A stretch of DNA of 10,748 nt from DATGHS01 sp035307785 (GCA_035307785.1 DATGHS010000242.1:1-10748), one strand, 5' to 3'. Positions 1-7,305 are shown, counted from the first letter of the stretch. Translations and numbers: made by a program. The notes: a model not told the origin generated them from the letters alone.

Positions 1-17
1 TAGCATGAAGACTACCT

Positions 18-1382
18 ATGTTGCAACGCACTCTCGTCTCCAATCCTCCGCGCTGGGAATTGGCAGCCGAAGCCATCGCCGTGAAGATGCGTTGGATCGG
101 CCTGCTGATTGGCTATCTATTCGTCAATCTCGGTCCGCCGGTCGAGAATCGAGCGATCCTGAATGCCATCCTGGCCTTCGGCGGGCTCTACACGCTCATC
201 GACACCGCGTTTAGTTTTCGCGGTCGTGTCTTCCTCGGCAGCTATCCGCTTTCCATCTCGGTGATGGAAGCGCTGTTCGTCGGCCTGCTCTGCTTCTTCC
301 ACACCGGCATGGACAGCCCGTTTCGTTACTACTACATTCTCTCGCTCATCTGTTGCAGCATTCGCCACTCCGCCCGGATTACGCTCATCACCTGCGGCCT
401 GCACTGGATTAGTTGCACGGCGTTGTTCCTGAGCCTGCCGGCCAGCCGCAATGATCTGCTTGGCTTCCTGCTCATGCTCATCGTGCTCGGCTGGGTGACC
501 TGGGCCGGCAGCGCCATGGCCCTGCTGATCAAGCGCATCAGCGATCATTTGGGAAAGCTTAACTCCGCCTTGCAGGAAAACCAAACGGAACTGGAAGCGC
601 GCATCGAACACAGGACTCAGCAACTTCAAGAAGCCCAGGCCCACGTACTGCATCAGGAAAAGATGGCCGCGTTCGGGCTGCTCGCCGCCGGCATTGCTCA
701 CGAAGTCGGCAACCCGCTCACGTCGATTAGTTCCATCGTGCAAATGCTCGAACGCCACGATCTGGACGAATACTCGCGTGAACGGCTGTCGCTCGTCGGC
801 GGCCAGCTGCAGCGCATCCGCGGCACGCTTCGTGAACTGATCGAATTCAGCCGGCCCGCCAGCACCGTGCGCAGCCGCGTGAGTCTGGCCGAGATCATCG
901 ACGAAGCCCTGAACATCGCCAAGTATTACAAGGGGATGAAAAGCCGAATGATTGTTGCCGAAATTCCCCACGACCTGCCGCCATTGCATGCCGTGCGCGA
1001 TCAACTGGTGCAGATTTTCCTGAATCTGATTTTGAACGCGATCGATGCCACCGAAAAGAACGACCGCATTGAAATACAGGCAAAGCAGGAAAATGGTTAT
1101 CTCAATGTCACCGTGCGCGACAATGGCTGCGGCATGGCGCCGGCCGAGCAAGCCCGGCTATTTCAGCCATATTTCACGACGAAGAAGAACGGCACCGGGC
1201 TCGGCTTATTCGTTACCCGGCAATTGGTCGCCGAGCATGGCGGCGAAGTGTCATTCCGCTCTGCTCCGGAGGCGGGCACGGAATTTGTGGTGAAGTTACC
1301 GTGTCGTGATTTTGTTGGCGTTACCGACTTTGGCCGAGTCGCAGCAGATTTAATCCCCTCCCCCTTGATGGGGGAGGGTTAG
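18..1382 (+). CDS. Membrane-bound sensor histidine kinase
   Basis: This protein senses a signal at the membrane, autophosphorylates on a histidine and passes the phosphate to a response regulator, almost certainly the next gene. Residues about 25-172 are hydrophobic with several likely membrane spans, including an MDSPFRYYY stretch near residue 98. A charged coiled-coil linker follows (about 175-215). The HisKA H-box is at 225-234 with phospho-acceptor H228. The HATPase_c domain has the N-box around N340, the DNGCGM G1 box at 368-373 and GTGLGL at 392-397. An in-frame stop at 6-8 means the start lies inside the window; ATG 18 is used, though M24 is possible and no strong ribosome site is visible. 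Kinase homology ends near residue 429. The last 25 residues are extra, and the final 10 or so are encoded by an inverted repeat that also supplies the stop. The sensed signal cannot be inferred. Confidence 0.93.
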   Translation: MLQRTLVSNPPRWELAAEAIAVKMRWIGLLIGYLFVNLGPPVENRAILNAILAFGGLYTLIDTAFSFRGRVFLGSYPLSISVMEALFVGLLCFFHTGMDSPFRYYYILSLICCSIRHSARITLITCGLHWISCTALFLSLPASRNDLLGFLLMLIVLGWVTWAGSAMALLIKRISDHLGKLNSALQENQTELEARIEHRTQQLQEAQAHVLHQEKMAAFGLLAAGIAHEVGNPLTSISSIVQMLERHDLDEYSRERLSLVGGQLQRIRGTLRELIEFSRPASTVRSRVSLAEIIDEALNIAKYYKGMKSRMIVAEIPHDLPPLHAVRDQLVQIFLNLILNAIDATEKNDRIEIQAKQENGYLNVTVRDNGCGMAPAEQARLFQPYFTTKKNGTGLGLFVTRQLVAEHGGEVSFRSAPEAGTEFVVKLPCRDFVGVTDFGRVAADLIPSPLMGEG

Positions 1383-1442
1383 GGTGGGGGTGAAGAGGGG
1401 CTCCTACCCCCCACCCCAACCCTCCCCCACAAGGGGGGAGGG
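1355..1442. repeat. C/G-rich double-hairpin inverted repeat between kinase and regulator
   Basis: The arms at 1355-1390 and 1407-1442 are near-complementary over about 36 bases around a 16-base loop. Each arm is also self-complementary: CCCTCCCCC pairs with GGGGGAGGG across a 5-base turn at 1357-1379, and again in the right arm at 1420-1442. It can therefore fold as one long stem or as two hairpins, like a pair of REP units. The histidine kinase stop codon (1380-1382) lies in the left arm. A run of A residues, not T, follows on the plus strand, so it is not a standard intrinsic terminator in the direction of transcription. It fills almost the whole gap inside an operon and could affect the kinase:regulator expression ratio; that role is inference. 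Confidence 0.9.
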
Positions 1443-1470
1443 AAAAAAATGCGATGTCGCTGGTTGAATC

Positions 1471-2853
1471 ATGTCCCGCACCGCACCGCAAGCCAAAATC
1501 CTGGTCGTCGATGACGAGCCGCTGATTCGCGAGACTCTGGCCGAGTACTTGCAGCAGGAAGGCTTCCAGGTCACCACCTGCGCTTCCGGGGAAGAAGCAG
1601 TGCGCGTCGCGGCCGAGCAGAGTTTCGACGTGGCCCTGTGCGATGTGCAGTTGCCGGGCATCGACGGCATCGAGTTGCTCGACCGGCTTGTGCAACTCAA
1701 CCCGGAAATGTTCGTGTTGCTCATCACCGCCTATGCGACCGTCGAAAATGCGGTCGAAGCATTTCACCACGGCGCCCACGATTACCTGATGAAACCGATT
1801 CTGCTCGACGAGGTGTTGGGGAAGTTGCGGCGGATGCTGGCGGCCCGCGATCTGTATCGTGAAAACCAATGGCTGCGGCGGGAACTGAGCCGGGAGTTCG
1901 ATGCGAGCCACATCATCGGCGAGTCGCCGGGCATGCAGCGCGTTCTCACCATGATGCGCAAGGTCGCGCCGACGCGCTCGCTGGTACTGCTGACCGGCGA
2001 AAGCGGCACCGGCAAGGAACTAATCGCCCGCACCATTCATGAGCTTTCCCTGTCGGCCGAGCGAGTGGACCCAGCACCCGCCTCGATTTCGCGCTTTATC
2101 GCCGTCAATTGTGCCGCAATTCCGCACGATCTGCTCGAAAACCAACTCTTCGGCCATCGCAAGGGCGCCTTCACTGGTGCCGACCGCGATCGCGAAGGCG
2201 TTTTCGTGCATGCCGGGGCGGGGACCGTGTTCCTCGACGAAATCGGCGAATTCCCGTTGGCAATGCAGGCAAAGCTCTTGCGCGCCTTGGAACTAAAAGA
2301 GATCATGCCGGTTGGGGCGAACGAACCCGTGCAAATGGAAGCCCGCATCCTCACGGCCACCAACAAAGATCTTCGCAAGGAAATGGAACAGGGCCGGTTT
2401 CGCGAAGATTTGTATTATCGGCTGAACGTGGTGCAGATCGACATTCCGCCGCTGCGCGACCGGCGCGAAGACATTCCGGAACTGGTCGATTTCCTGCTCG
2501 CCCGCCATGCCCGCACCATCGGCAAGCGCTTCACCGGCGTAACGCACGAGACGATGCAGATTCTGCTTGCCTGCCCGTGGAAAGGCAACGTCCGCGAACT
2601 TGACAACGTCCTTCAGCGGGCGGTGATCCTCGGCGAAGGCCCGCTGGTAACGCCCGCCGACTTGCCGCCCGACCTTGCGCCCATGCCGCTGGATCCCGCG
2701 TTGGTCGATGATCTCACCGAGGCCGCACGCCGCTTCGAGCGCCTGCACATCGAGCGCATCCTAAGGCAGACGCCGGACAAGAAGGAAGCGGCCAAGAGAT
2801 TAGGTATGGGCCTGAGTTCGCTGTATCGGAAAATTGGGGAATTGGGCTTATGA
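1471..2853 (+). CDS. NtrC-family sigma-54-dependent response regulator
   Basis: This is a transcription activator: phosphorylation of its receiver domain switches on an AAA+ ATPase that remodels sigma-54 RNA polymerase. The receiver covers residues 9-125, with acidic pair D14/D15, phospho-acceptor D58, T86 and K108. The AAA+ domain runs from about 146 to 385: Walker A GESGTGKE at 176-183, the sigma-54-contacting GAFTGA loop at 232-237 and Walker B FLDEIGE at 254-260. The loop is preceded by ENQLFGH instead of the usual ESELFGH. A Fis-type helix-turn-helix occupies the last 40 or so residues. The 460-residue length is normal for the family. It follows the histidine kinase on the same strand and is its likely partner. 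ATG 1471 places the receiver correctly, but its ribosome site is weak. Target promoters are not evident in this window. The stop codon abuts the next inverted repeat. Confidence 0.95.
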   Translation: MSRTAPQAKILVVDDEPLIRETLAEYLQQEGFQVTTCASGEEAVRVAAEQSFDVALCDVQLPGIDGIELLDRLVQLNPEMFVLLITAYATVENAVEAFHHGAHDYLMKPILLDEVLGKLRRMLAARDLYRENQWLRRELSREFDASHIIGESPGMQRVLTMMRKVAPTRSLVLLTGESGTGKELIARTIHELSLSAERVDPAPASISRFIAVNCAAIPHDLLENQLFGHRKGAFTGADRDREGVFVHAGAGTVFLDEIGEFPLAMQAKLLRALELKEIMPVGANEPVQMEARILTATNKDLRKEMEQGRFREDLYYRLNVVQIDIPPLRDRREDIPELVDFLLARHARTIGKRFTGVTHETMQILLACPWKGNVRELDNVLQRAVILGEGPLVTPADLPPDLAPMPLDPALVDDLTEAARRFERLHIERILRQTPDKKEAAKRLGMGLSSLYRKIGELGL

Positions 2854-2967
2854 GCCCACGGATGAACACGGACTTCGTAACTCGGATGAACGCGGATAAG
2901 AATCCATTGGTTTTCTGATCCGTGTTCATCCGTGTTATGCAATCCGTGTAGCGCAGCTCCGTGGGCT
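2853..2967. repeat. Nested inverted repeat built on GGATGAACACGGA units
   Basis: Two nested inverted pairs are visible. The outer pair AGCCCACGGA (2853-2862) matches TCCGTGGGCT (2958-2967). The inner pair CACGGATGAACACGGA (2857-2872) matches TCCGTGTTCATCCGTG (2919-2934). Between them lies a diverged copy of the unit, CTCGGATGAACGCGGAT (2881-2897). The element begins on the last base of the regulator's TGA stop and fills most of the 206-base gap to the next gene. Its unit is short and repetitive, like dispersed intergenic repeats seen in many environmental genomes. No T-tract follows, so a terminator role is uncertain. Confidence 0.8.
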
Positions 2968-3002
2968 GAATTCTTGCATGCTGCGCGCCATGAATACGTG
3001 CC

Positions 3003-3030
3003 TTGTCGTGCCCGATTGGCGGGTTAGACT
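3003..3030 (+). promoter_or_regulatory. Candidate sigma-70-type promoter for the one-TM protein gene
   Basis: TTGTCG at 3003-3008 and TAGACT at 3025-3030 each match four of six positions of the -35 and -10 consensus, with a 16-base spacer. Transcription would begin about 20 bases before the ATG at 3060. This is a pattern match only. Confidence 0.3.
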
Positions 3031-3059
3031 CAAATCTAATCCTTTGCAAGAGGTTTCCC

Positions 3060-4661
3060 ATGGCTCGCCGTCGCCGCCGGATTCGGAAGATTCTGCTCGG
3101 CATCCTGGTGCTGCTCCTCATCGGCCTTCTCTACGCCGCCTGGCCGGGAAGCTCGACCTTCACCGTCAGCCCGGAAACCACGTATGCAACCGGCCCCATC
3201 GACAAGGAAGGCTACGTCGATTATGTCACGGCCGTGAACGAACGCCTCCGCGGCAACATCAAGCCGGAGGAGAATGCGAATGTGCTGATCTGGCAAGCGC
3301 TGGGGCCGCATCCGGAGGGGGCCAACATGCCGGCGGAGTATTTTGAGTGGCTTGGCGCGCCACAGCCGTCGGAGGCGGGGGAGTACTGGGTCTCATTCAT
3401 ATCATTTTTGACAGATCACTTAAAAGAGGATTTCCCATTGCGCCGCGACGAACTCTACGATCGCGAGGCGCGGGCAATGAAATGGCCCTGGCTATTGGAG
3501 GACGAGCCGCAGATTGCCGAATGGCTGAAATTGAATCAAAAGCCCATCGCAGTTATAAGGGAGGCCAGTCGTCGATCCGAATATTTCAACCCCCTGGTGC
3601 CGAAAGGCAGGACCGAAGAGTGGACACCAAGTTTGCTTAGCTCTTTGTTGCCGAACGTGCAATTATGTCGTGAAGTCGTCGCCATTTTGTGCATCGAAGC
3701 CATGCTCCGACTCGAACAAGGTAACATCGAAGGCGCATGGGAAGACTTACTCACGTCCCATCGTTTATCGCGGCTTTTACAGCGTGGTGGCACTTTAATA
3801 GAGATGTTGGTTGGAATCGCAACCGAAATGATTACCGTAAGGGCTGAACTAACTCTGCTTGATAAGGGCAAAGTCACCTCTCAACAAACTGTCACGTGGT
3901 GGAGACAGATCCAGGGCCTTCCCCCGATGTCTCCCGTCGTCGAAAAATTGGAGCTAACAGAAAGACTAACCTTCTTGCAAACGGTAATGCTTATGGCTCG
4001 CTACGGGCCGGCATTCTTGGAATCATTGACCGAAAGCAGAGGCGGTCCGCCCCCGAATAGCAGCGGCTTCCGGGTAAGGTTTTTCTCCCACAGTGTCAAC
4101 TACGATCCTGCTTTCCGCTATGGCAATCATTGCTTTGACCGGTTGGCAGTTGCGCTGAGGTTACCCGACCGTGGTGAACGCCAAAATGAGATAGCCGGAA
4201 TCATCGCTGAAATTAAGACGCGCCGGACGGAAGCCGCAAGCCCCGAGACATTCATCAAGAAAGAAATCTGGGGACCTAAGTTCCGGGGAGAAAAGATTGG
4301 CGATATCTTGGTAGGTTTGTTGCTTCCGGCGTTCAACAAGCTAGTGGATTCCGCCGACCGTCTCGAACAAACCTACCGCAATCTCCACCTCGCCTTCGCC
4401 CTCGCCGCATACCACGCCGATCACCACCGCTATCCCGAAACGCTGGCCGAACTCGCCCCCAAGTTTATCGACAAAATCCCCGACGATCTCTTCTCCGGCC
4501 AGCCGCTGATCTATCGGCTCGAAGGAGATGGTTACTTGCTTTACAGCGTGGGCGTGAACGGCATCGACGACGGCGGCCAGGGCTACGATGATGATCCGAA
4601 GGGCGATGATCTCGTCGTGCGGATGCCGGTGCCGGAACCGAAATTGAAGAAGGCACCGTGA
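3060..4661 (+). CDS. One-TM protein of unknown function, mosaic composition
   Basis: The function is not recognised. The start is set at ATG 3060 because AGAGG lies at 3049-3053, six bases upstream; an in-frame ATG at 3003 would add 19 residues with no membrane or signal character. The 533-residue product opens with an Arg-rich stretch (residues 3-9) and one hydrophobic span (about 10-28), so it is probably anchored with its bulk outside the cytoplasm. The C-terminal 100 residues contain a YPETLAEL segment and a GYLLYSVGVNG segment followed by an acidic DDGGQGYDDDPKGDD tail. This resembles the C-terminal part of type II secretion pseudopilins (GspG-like), a combination I associate with planctomycete hypothetical proteins. 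The middle of the gene, about 3390-4340, is clearly AT-richer than its ends and uses TTA, AGA and AGG codons that the ends largely avoid. The stop is one base from a large hairpin. Confidence 0.85.
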   Translation: MARRRRRIRKILLGILVLLLIGLLYAAWPGSSTFTVSPETTYATGPIDKEGYVDYVTAVNERLRGNIKPEENANVLIWQALGPHPEGANMPAEYFEWLGAPQPSEAGEYWVSFISFLTDHLKEDFPLRRDELYDREARAMKWPWLLEDEPQIAEWLKLNQKPIAVIREASRRSEYFNPLVPKGRTEEWTPSLLSSLLPNVQLCREVVAILCIEAMLRLEQGNIEGAWEDLLTSHRLSRLLQRGGTLIEMLVGIATEMITVRAELTLLDKGKVTSQQTVTWWRQIQGLPPMSPVVEKLELTERLTFLQTVMLMARYGPAFLESLTESRGGPPPNSSGFRVRFFSHSVNYDPAFRYGNHCFDRLAVALRLPDRGERQNEIAGIIAEIKTRRTEAASPETFIKKEIWGPKFRGEKIGDILVGLLLPAFNKLVDSADRLEQTYRNLHLAFALAAYHADHHRYPETLAELAPKFIDKIPDDLFSGQPLIYRLEGDGYLLYSVGVNGIDDGGQGYDDDPKGDDLVVRMPVPEPKLKKAP

Positions 4662-4662
4662 A

Positions 4663-4738
4663 CCCGCGAGGCTCGAAGACTCGCCTCGCGGCTTGTTCTC
4701 TCTGCCAAGCCGTGAGGCGAGTCTTCGAGCCTCGCGGG
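4663..4738. repeat. 33-bp-stem hairpin upstream of htrA
   Basis: The arms at 4663-4695 and 4706-4738 are complementary at 32 of 33 positions; the exception (G4688 with T4713) would be a G-U pair in RNA. The loop is 10 bases, TTCTCTCTGC. Within each arm GAGGC and GCCTC are themselves complementary, so two smaller hairpins are also possible. The stem begins one base after the stop codon of the upstream gene and ends six bases before the extended -10 of htrA. No T-tract follows, so it is not a textbook terminator, but RNA of this strength would protect the upstream 3' end from exonucleases. It is probably a copy of a dispersed repeat; that needs a genome search. Confidence 0.92.
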
Positions 4739-4744
4739 ACTGCT

Positions 4745-4753
4745 TGGTACAAT
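4745..4753 (+). promoter_or_regulatory. Extended -10 promoter candidate for htrA
   Basis: TGG followed by TACAAT (4748-4753) is an extended -10 element with five of six matches in the hexamer. No good -35 is present because that region falls in the right arm of the hairpin. The predicted start of transcription lies about 30 bases before the ATG at 4791. Confidence 0.4.
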
Positions 4754-4778
4754 AAATTGATTGTTGAGACACGATATC

Positions 4779-4783
4779 GGAGG
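4779..4783 (+). promoter_or_regulatory. Ribosome binding site fixing the htrA start
   Basis: GGAGG lies seven bases before ATG 4791. It supports that start over the in-frame TTG at 4761, which would add ten polar residues ahead of the signal sequence. Confidence 0.75.
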
Positions 4784-4790
4784 TCCCTTC

Positions 4791-5936
4791 ATGCATCGTT
4801 TTTCCCGCTGGGGCTTGGCCCTGGCTTGCCTGGGCCTGGGGATTGCCCTTGGCTGTTTCGTTGCCGGTTCGCGGTCCACTGGAGAGAATCCCCGGCCCGC
4901 GCCGCCGGTTCCGCGCGAGATTGCTTCCTACCGCGAGGTCGTGCAGCGCGCCTTGCCGGCCGTCGTTAGCATTGAAGGCAAGAGCGTGGCCAAAAAGCCC
5001 GACCCGCGGCGCAAGCGGCCCGACAATTTCGACCAGCTTCCGCGCGAATACCAGCAATTCTGGGAAGAACTCGAACGCCGGCAGGAGCGGATGCAGCCCG
5101 AAGAGAGTATGGGCTTCGGCTCCGGCTTTATCGTGGACCCGAGCGGCGTTATCCTTACCAACTACCACGTCGTTGAGGGCGCCGACCAGGTGGAAGTGAC
5201 TCTGGTCGATGGCCGGAAGTACCCGAGCAAGCAAATTGTCAGCGACAAGAAGACCGACGTGGCCATTATTCGCATTCAGCCGCACTCCGCCTTGCCATCT
5301 CTGGTATTCGGCGACAGCGACGCCATGGAAATCGGCGACCGGGTGCTGGCGATGGGCGCGCCATTTGGACTCACGGGCTCCGTTACCAGCGGCATCATTA
5401 GCGCAAAGGGGCGAAACCTACGCATGAACATGAACGAGGATTTTCTGCAAACCGACGCGGCCATCAATCCGGGCAGCAGCGGCGGGCCGCTCGTGAACCT
5501 GGAAGGCAAAGTCATCGGCGTGACCGCGGCCATCAAGAGTCGCAGCGGCGGCTTCCAGGGCGTGGGCCTCGCCATTACCAGCAACCTGGCGAAGCAGGCG
5601 ATGCAACAACTGGTGAAAGACGGGTCCGTTCATCGCGGCTACATGGGCGTGCAGATTAAAGATGTCGATCCCGATGGGGCAACCCAGCTTGGGCTGCGTG
5701 AGACAGCGGTAGTCGTACGAAAGGTATTCCCGCAATCGCCGGCCGCGAATGCGGGGCTGAACGCGGGCGATGTGATTGTCTCCGTGGCCGGCCGAGCCGT
5801 GAAGAACGGCGGCGACTTGGCGCGCATCGTCGGCGGCTTGTCGGTGAACACCACGACCGACGTGCTCATTTTCCGCGACGGCAAGTACTACACATTGAAG
5901 ATGAAAGTGGGCGACCAGCCGGACGATGGAGGATGA
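4791..5936 (+). CDS. HtrA/Deg-type serine protease with one PDZ domain
   Basis: This is a probable periplasmic quality-control protease that degrades or senses misfolded envelope proteins. The 381-residue product has a hydrophobic export signal or anchor at about 7-27. C22 follows ALG, a poor lipobox, so lipidation is doubtful. The trypsin-like domain spans about 45-270 with catalytic triad H126 (NYHVVEG), D156 (KTDVAII) and S230 (NPGSSGGP). A Lys/Arg/Glu-rich segment at 64-105 is the LA-loop region between the first beta strand and the GFGSGF motif. A single PDZ domain occupies about 278-375 (HRGYMGV to the C-terminus). One PDZ gives a DegS/HhoA-like layout rather than that of DegP, which has two. 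All catalytic residues are present. It appears to have its own promoter, separated from the previous gene by a strong hairpin. Its TGA overlaps an ATG (ATGA at 5933-5936) that I do not take as the next gene's start. Confidence 0.94.
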   Translation: MHRFSRWGLALACLGLGIALGCFVAGSRSTGENPRPAPPVPREIASYREVVQRALPAVVSIEGKSVAKKPDPRRKRPDNFDQLPREYQQFWEELERRQERMQPEESMGFGSGFIVDPSGVILTNYHVVEGADQVEVTLVDGRKYPSKQIVSDKKTDVAIIRIQPHSALPSLVFGDSDAMEIGDRVLAMGAPFGLTGSVTSGIISAKGRNLRMNMNEDFLQTDAAINPGSSGGPLVNLEGKVIGVTAAIKSRSGGFQGVGLAITSNLAKQAMQQLVKDGSVHRGYMGVQIKDVDPDGATQLGLRETAVVVRKVFPQSPAANAGLNAGDVIVSVAGRAVKNGGDLARIVGGLSVNTTTDVLIFRDGKYYTLKMKVGDQPDDGG

Positions 5937-5939
5937 TGC

Positions 5940-5970
5940 CAGGAGACAGGAGTCAGGAGTCAGGAGTCAA
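5940..5970. repeat. Left heptad array flanking the four-helix-bundle gene
   Basis: The array holds four 7-base units, CAGGAGA followed by three copies of CAGGAGT, then CAA. It begins three bases after the htrA stop. It is the inverted counterpart of the array at 6393-6423: 25 of 31 positions match when one is reverse-complemented. Confidence 0.85.
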
Positions 5971-6022
5971 GCGACAGGGTCAGAGTCAACAATTGGGTAG
6001 AACCCATCAACAGGGGTGGCTT

Positions 6023-6403
6023 ATGGCCGTGCGTTCTGCGAAGGAACTCACCGTTTATAAGAAGGCCTACGAACTGGCGATGCAGATTTTCAAAATAAGT
6101 AAGCGCTTTCCCACGGACGAGCGCTTCGCGCTGACGAGTCAAATCCTTCGATCATCTCGATCCGTTTGCACTAATTTGCGCGAAGCGTGGGCCAAACGGC
6201 GTTACTGCGCCCATTTTGTCAGCAAGCTCACGGATTCTGATGGCGAGAATTCGGAAACGGACACGTCCTTGGACTTTGCAAAGGATTGCGAGTACATCAG
6301 TCCGACAGAACAAGCCGATCTAGCGCAGAAATGCACGGAAGTCGGCAAGATGCTGGGCAGCATGATTCAAAACCCGGATCCGTTTCTGCTGGCTGACTCC
6401 TGA
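6023..6403 (+). CDS. Four-helix-bundle protein (23S rRNA IVS / S23 family)
   Basis: This is a small, basic, helical protein of the family first known from open reading frames in 23S rRNA intervening sequences, and related in fold to the Avd protein of diversity-generating retroelements. The family forms oligomeric helix bundles thought to bind nucleic acid; its cellular role is largely unknown. The 126-residue product shows the family signatures: ELTVYKKAYELAM (residues about 8-20), FALTSQILRSSRSVCTNLREAW (about 35-56), KRRYCAHFVSKL (about 58-69), and an acidic helix followed by the GYIS-like EYISPTEQADL. ATG 6023 is chosen because AGGGG lies six bases upstream and family homology starts there; the alternative ATG at 5933 would translate the heptad repeat. 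The gene sits between inverted heptad arrays, and its stop codon is inside the right array. No rRNA is nearby, so it is a free-standing copy. Confidence 0.9.
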   Translation: MAVRSAKELTVYKKAYELAMQIFKISKRFPTDERFALTSQILRSSRSVCTNLREAWAKRRYCAHFVSKLTDSDGENSETDTSLDFAKDCEYISPTEQADLAQKCTEVGKMLGSMIQNPDPFLLADS

Positions 6404-6423
6404 TCCCTGACTCCTGATCCCTG
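6393..6423. repeat. Right heptad array flanking the four-helix-bundle gene
   Basis: On the minus strand this reads as CAGGGAT, CAGGAGT, CAGGGAT, CAGGAGT, CAG, so 7-base units alternate between two forms. It is inverted with respect to the array at 5940-5970. It contains the stop codon of the four-helix-bundle gene (6401-6403) and ends seven bases before the stop of the convergent HEAT-repeat gene. Confidence 0.85.
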
Positions 6424-6430
6424 GCCTCTA

Positions 6431-7267
6431 TCACTGCTTCTTCGCCATTGCTTCCTGCCACGCTTTCGCTTCCGGCTTAACACCCTTCTTGCCGGTAATG
6501 GCTTCGAGCGCTTCCTGGGCGCGATCGCGGATGGCGATATCTTTTTCGTCCAGCATCGCGATTAGTGCGTCCGTCGCCTTGGGACTGCGCGAGGTTGCGA
6601 GTGCCCGAATGGCGGCCAGGCGAATGTCGCGAGCCAGCGATTTTTCTACTTCGGCATCCTGCGCGGATGGTTTCGGCTTGTCGCGCAGAAGTGATGTTTG
6701 CTGAATTCCAGCCGGCGCCATTTGCTGCGCGGCGGCATTCACGTCGATGCCGGGATCGCTAGCCGCTTTCACCAGCAGGGCCACGGCATCGGCATCGGAT
6801 CGCGATCCGAGCGCGGTAATTGCATCCACGCGGATGGCATTGGCCACATCCAGTTGAAAGGTGGAAGCGTTGGTATACGCCTGGACGAGAACCGGCGTGG
6901 CCCGCCCATCTTTCATCTTGGCCAGGGCGTCAATCGCGGCCATGCGACAGACCGCGCGGTTATCGGTCGTGGCGCTTTCGGTAAGCACCTTCATCATCTT
7001 GTCTTGCTGTTCCTGCGTGCCGCCGTTCTGCAGCGGCTCTTTCAAGCGGTGCATAGCCCGGGCCCGCTCATCGCCGTTCGTTTCGGACTCGAGAGCGACC
7101 AACGGGTCCTGATGATTGAACACGTCGCGGAACCGGAACTCCCGGCTGCGGAGATCGTCCATGATCCCGCCGCCGCAGCCCAGGGCCGCGAAGTTCAGCG
7201 GCAGCGCGGCGCCCAATGCCAATAGCGCGCGCGGCCATGTTCGCCGCAAACTTGTGCCTTGCCCCAT
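6431..7267 (-). CDS. HEAT-repeat protein, probable lipoprotein
   Basis: This is an alpha-helical repeat protein, probably a scaffold that binds other proteins; the partner is unknown. The 278-residue product starts with an Arg-containing N-terminus and a hydrophobic stretch (about 13-30) ending in ALGC, with C31 followed by Gly-Gly-Gly. This looks like a lipoprotein signal peptide although the -3 position is not the usual Leu. HEAT/PBS-lyase-like repeats can be seen around DERARAMHRLKE, RAVCRMAAIDALAKM, AIRVDAITALGS, DIRLAAIRALATSRSP and AIRDRAQEALEAITG. The start at 7267 is preferred over an in-frame ATG at 7313-7315 because GGAGG lies ten bases upstream and because a TTGACA-containing promoter candidate would place transcription initiation downstream of 7315. 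It converges on the four-helix-bundle gene. Cytoplasmic HEAT proteins exist, so the envelope location rests on the signal peptide alone. Confidence 0.85.
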   Translation of the reverse strand: MGQGTSLRRTWPRALLALGAALPLNFAALGCGGGIMDDLRSREFRFRDVFNHQDPLVALESETNGDERARAMHRLKEPLQNGGTQEQQDKMMKVLTESATTDNRAVCRMAAIDALAKMKDGRATPVLVQAYTNASTFQLDVANAIRVDAITALGSRSDADAVALLVKAASDPGIDVNAAAQQMAPAGIQQTSLLRDKPKPSAQDAEVEKSLARDIRLAAIRALATSRSPKATDALIAMLDEKDIAIRDRAQEALEAITGKKGVKPEAKAWQEAMAKKQ

Positions 7268-7305
7268 GCTCCATCCCCCTCCCGCGTAGTACACCGTGCG
7301 GCCGG

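Noticed and set aside
117..1151. Long open frame on the minus strand inside the histidine kinase gene
   Set aside because: Antisense shadow of a GC-rich gene; the plus-strand product has intact kinase motifs, while this frame has low-complexity His/Gln/Ala-rich sequence and no recognisable domain.
1355..1450. Intrinsic terminator after the histidine kinase
   Set aside because: The stem is followed by a run of A on the plus strand and not T, and the regulator gene continues in the same direction.
4341..5285. Minus-strand open frame spanning the end of the one-TM gene, the hairpin and the start of htrA
   Set aside because: It crosses a strong hairpin and two well-supported plus-strand genes, and shows no domain.
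5940..5970. Heptad arrays as a CRISPR-like array
   Set aside because: The units are 7 bases with no spacers and no cas gene is nearby.
5933..6022. Earlier ATG for the four-helix-bundle gene overlapping the htrA stop (ATGA)
   Set aside because: The 30 added residues would translate the heptad repeat; family homology and an AGGGG ribosome site point to ATG 6023.
5930..6430. Target-site duplication around the four-helix-bundle cassette
   Set aside because: I compared the bases just outside 5940 and 6423 and found no convincing direct repeat, so insertion by a classical transposition mechanism is not supported.
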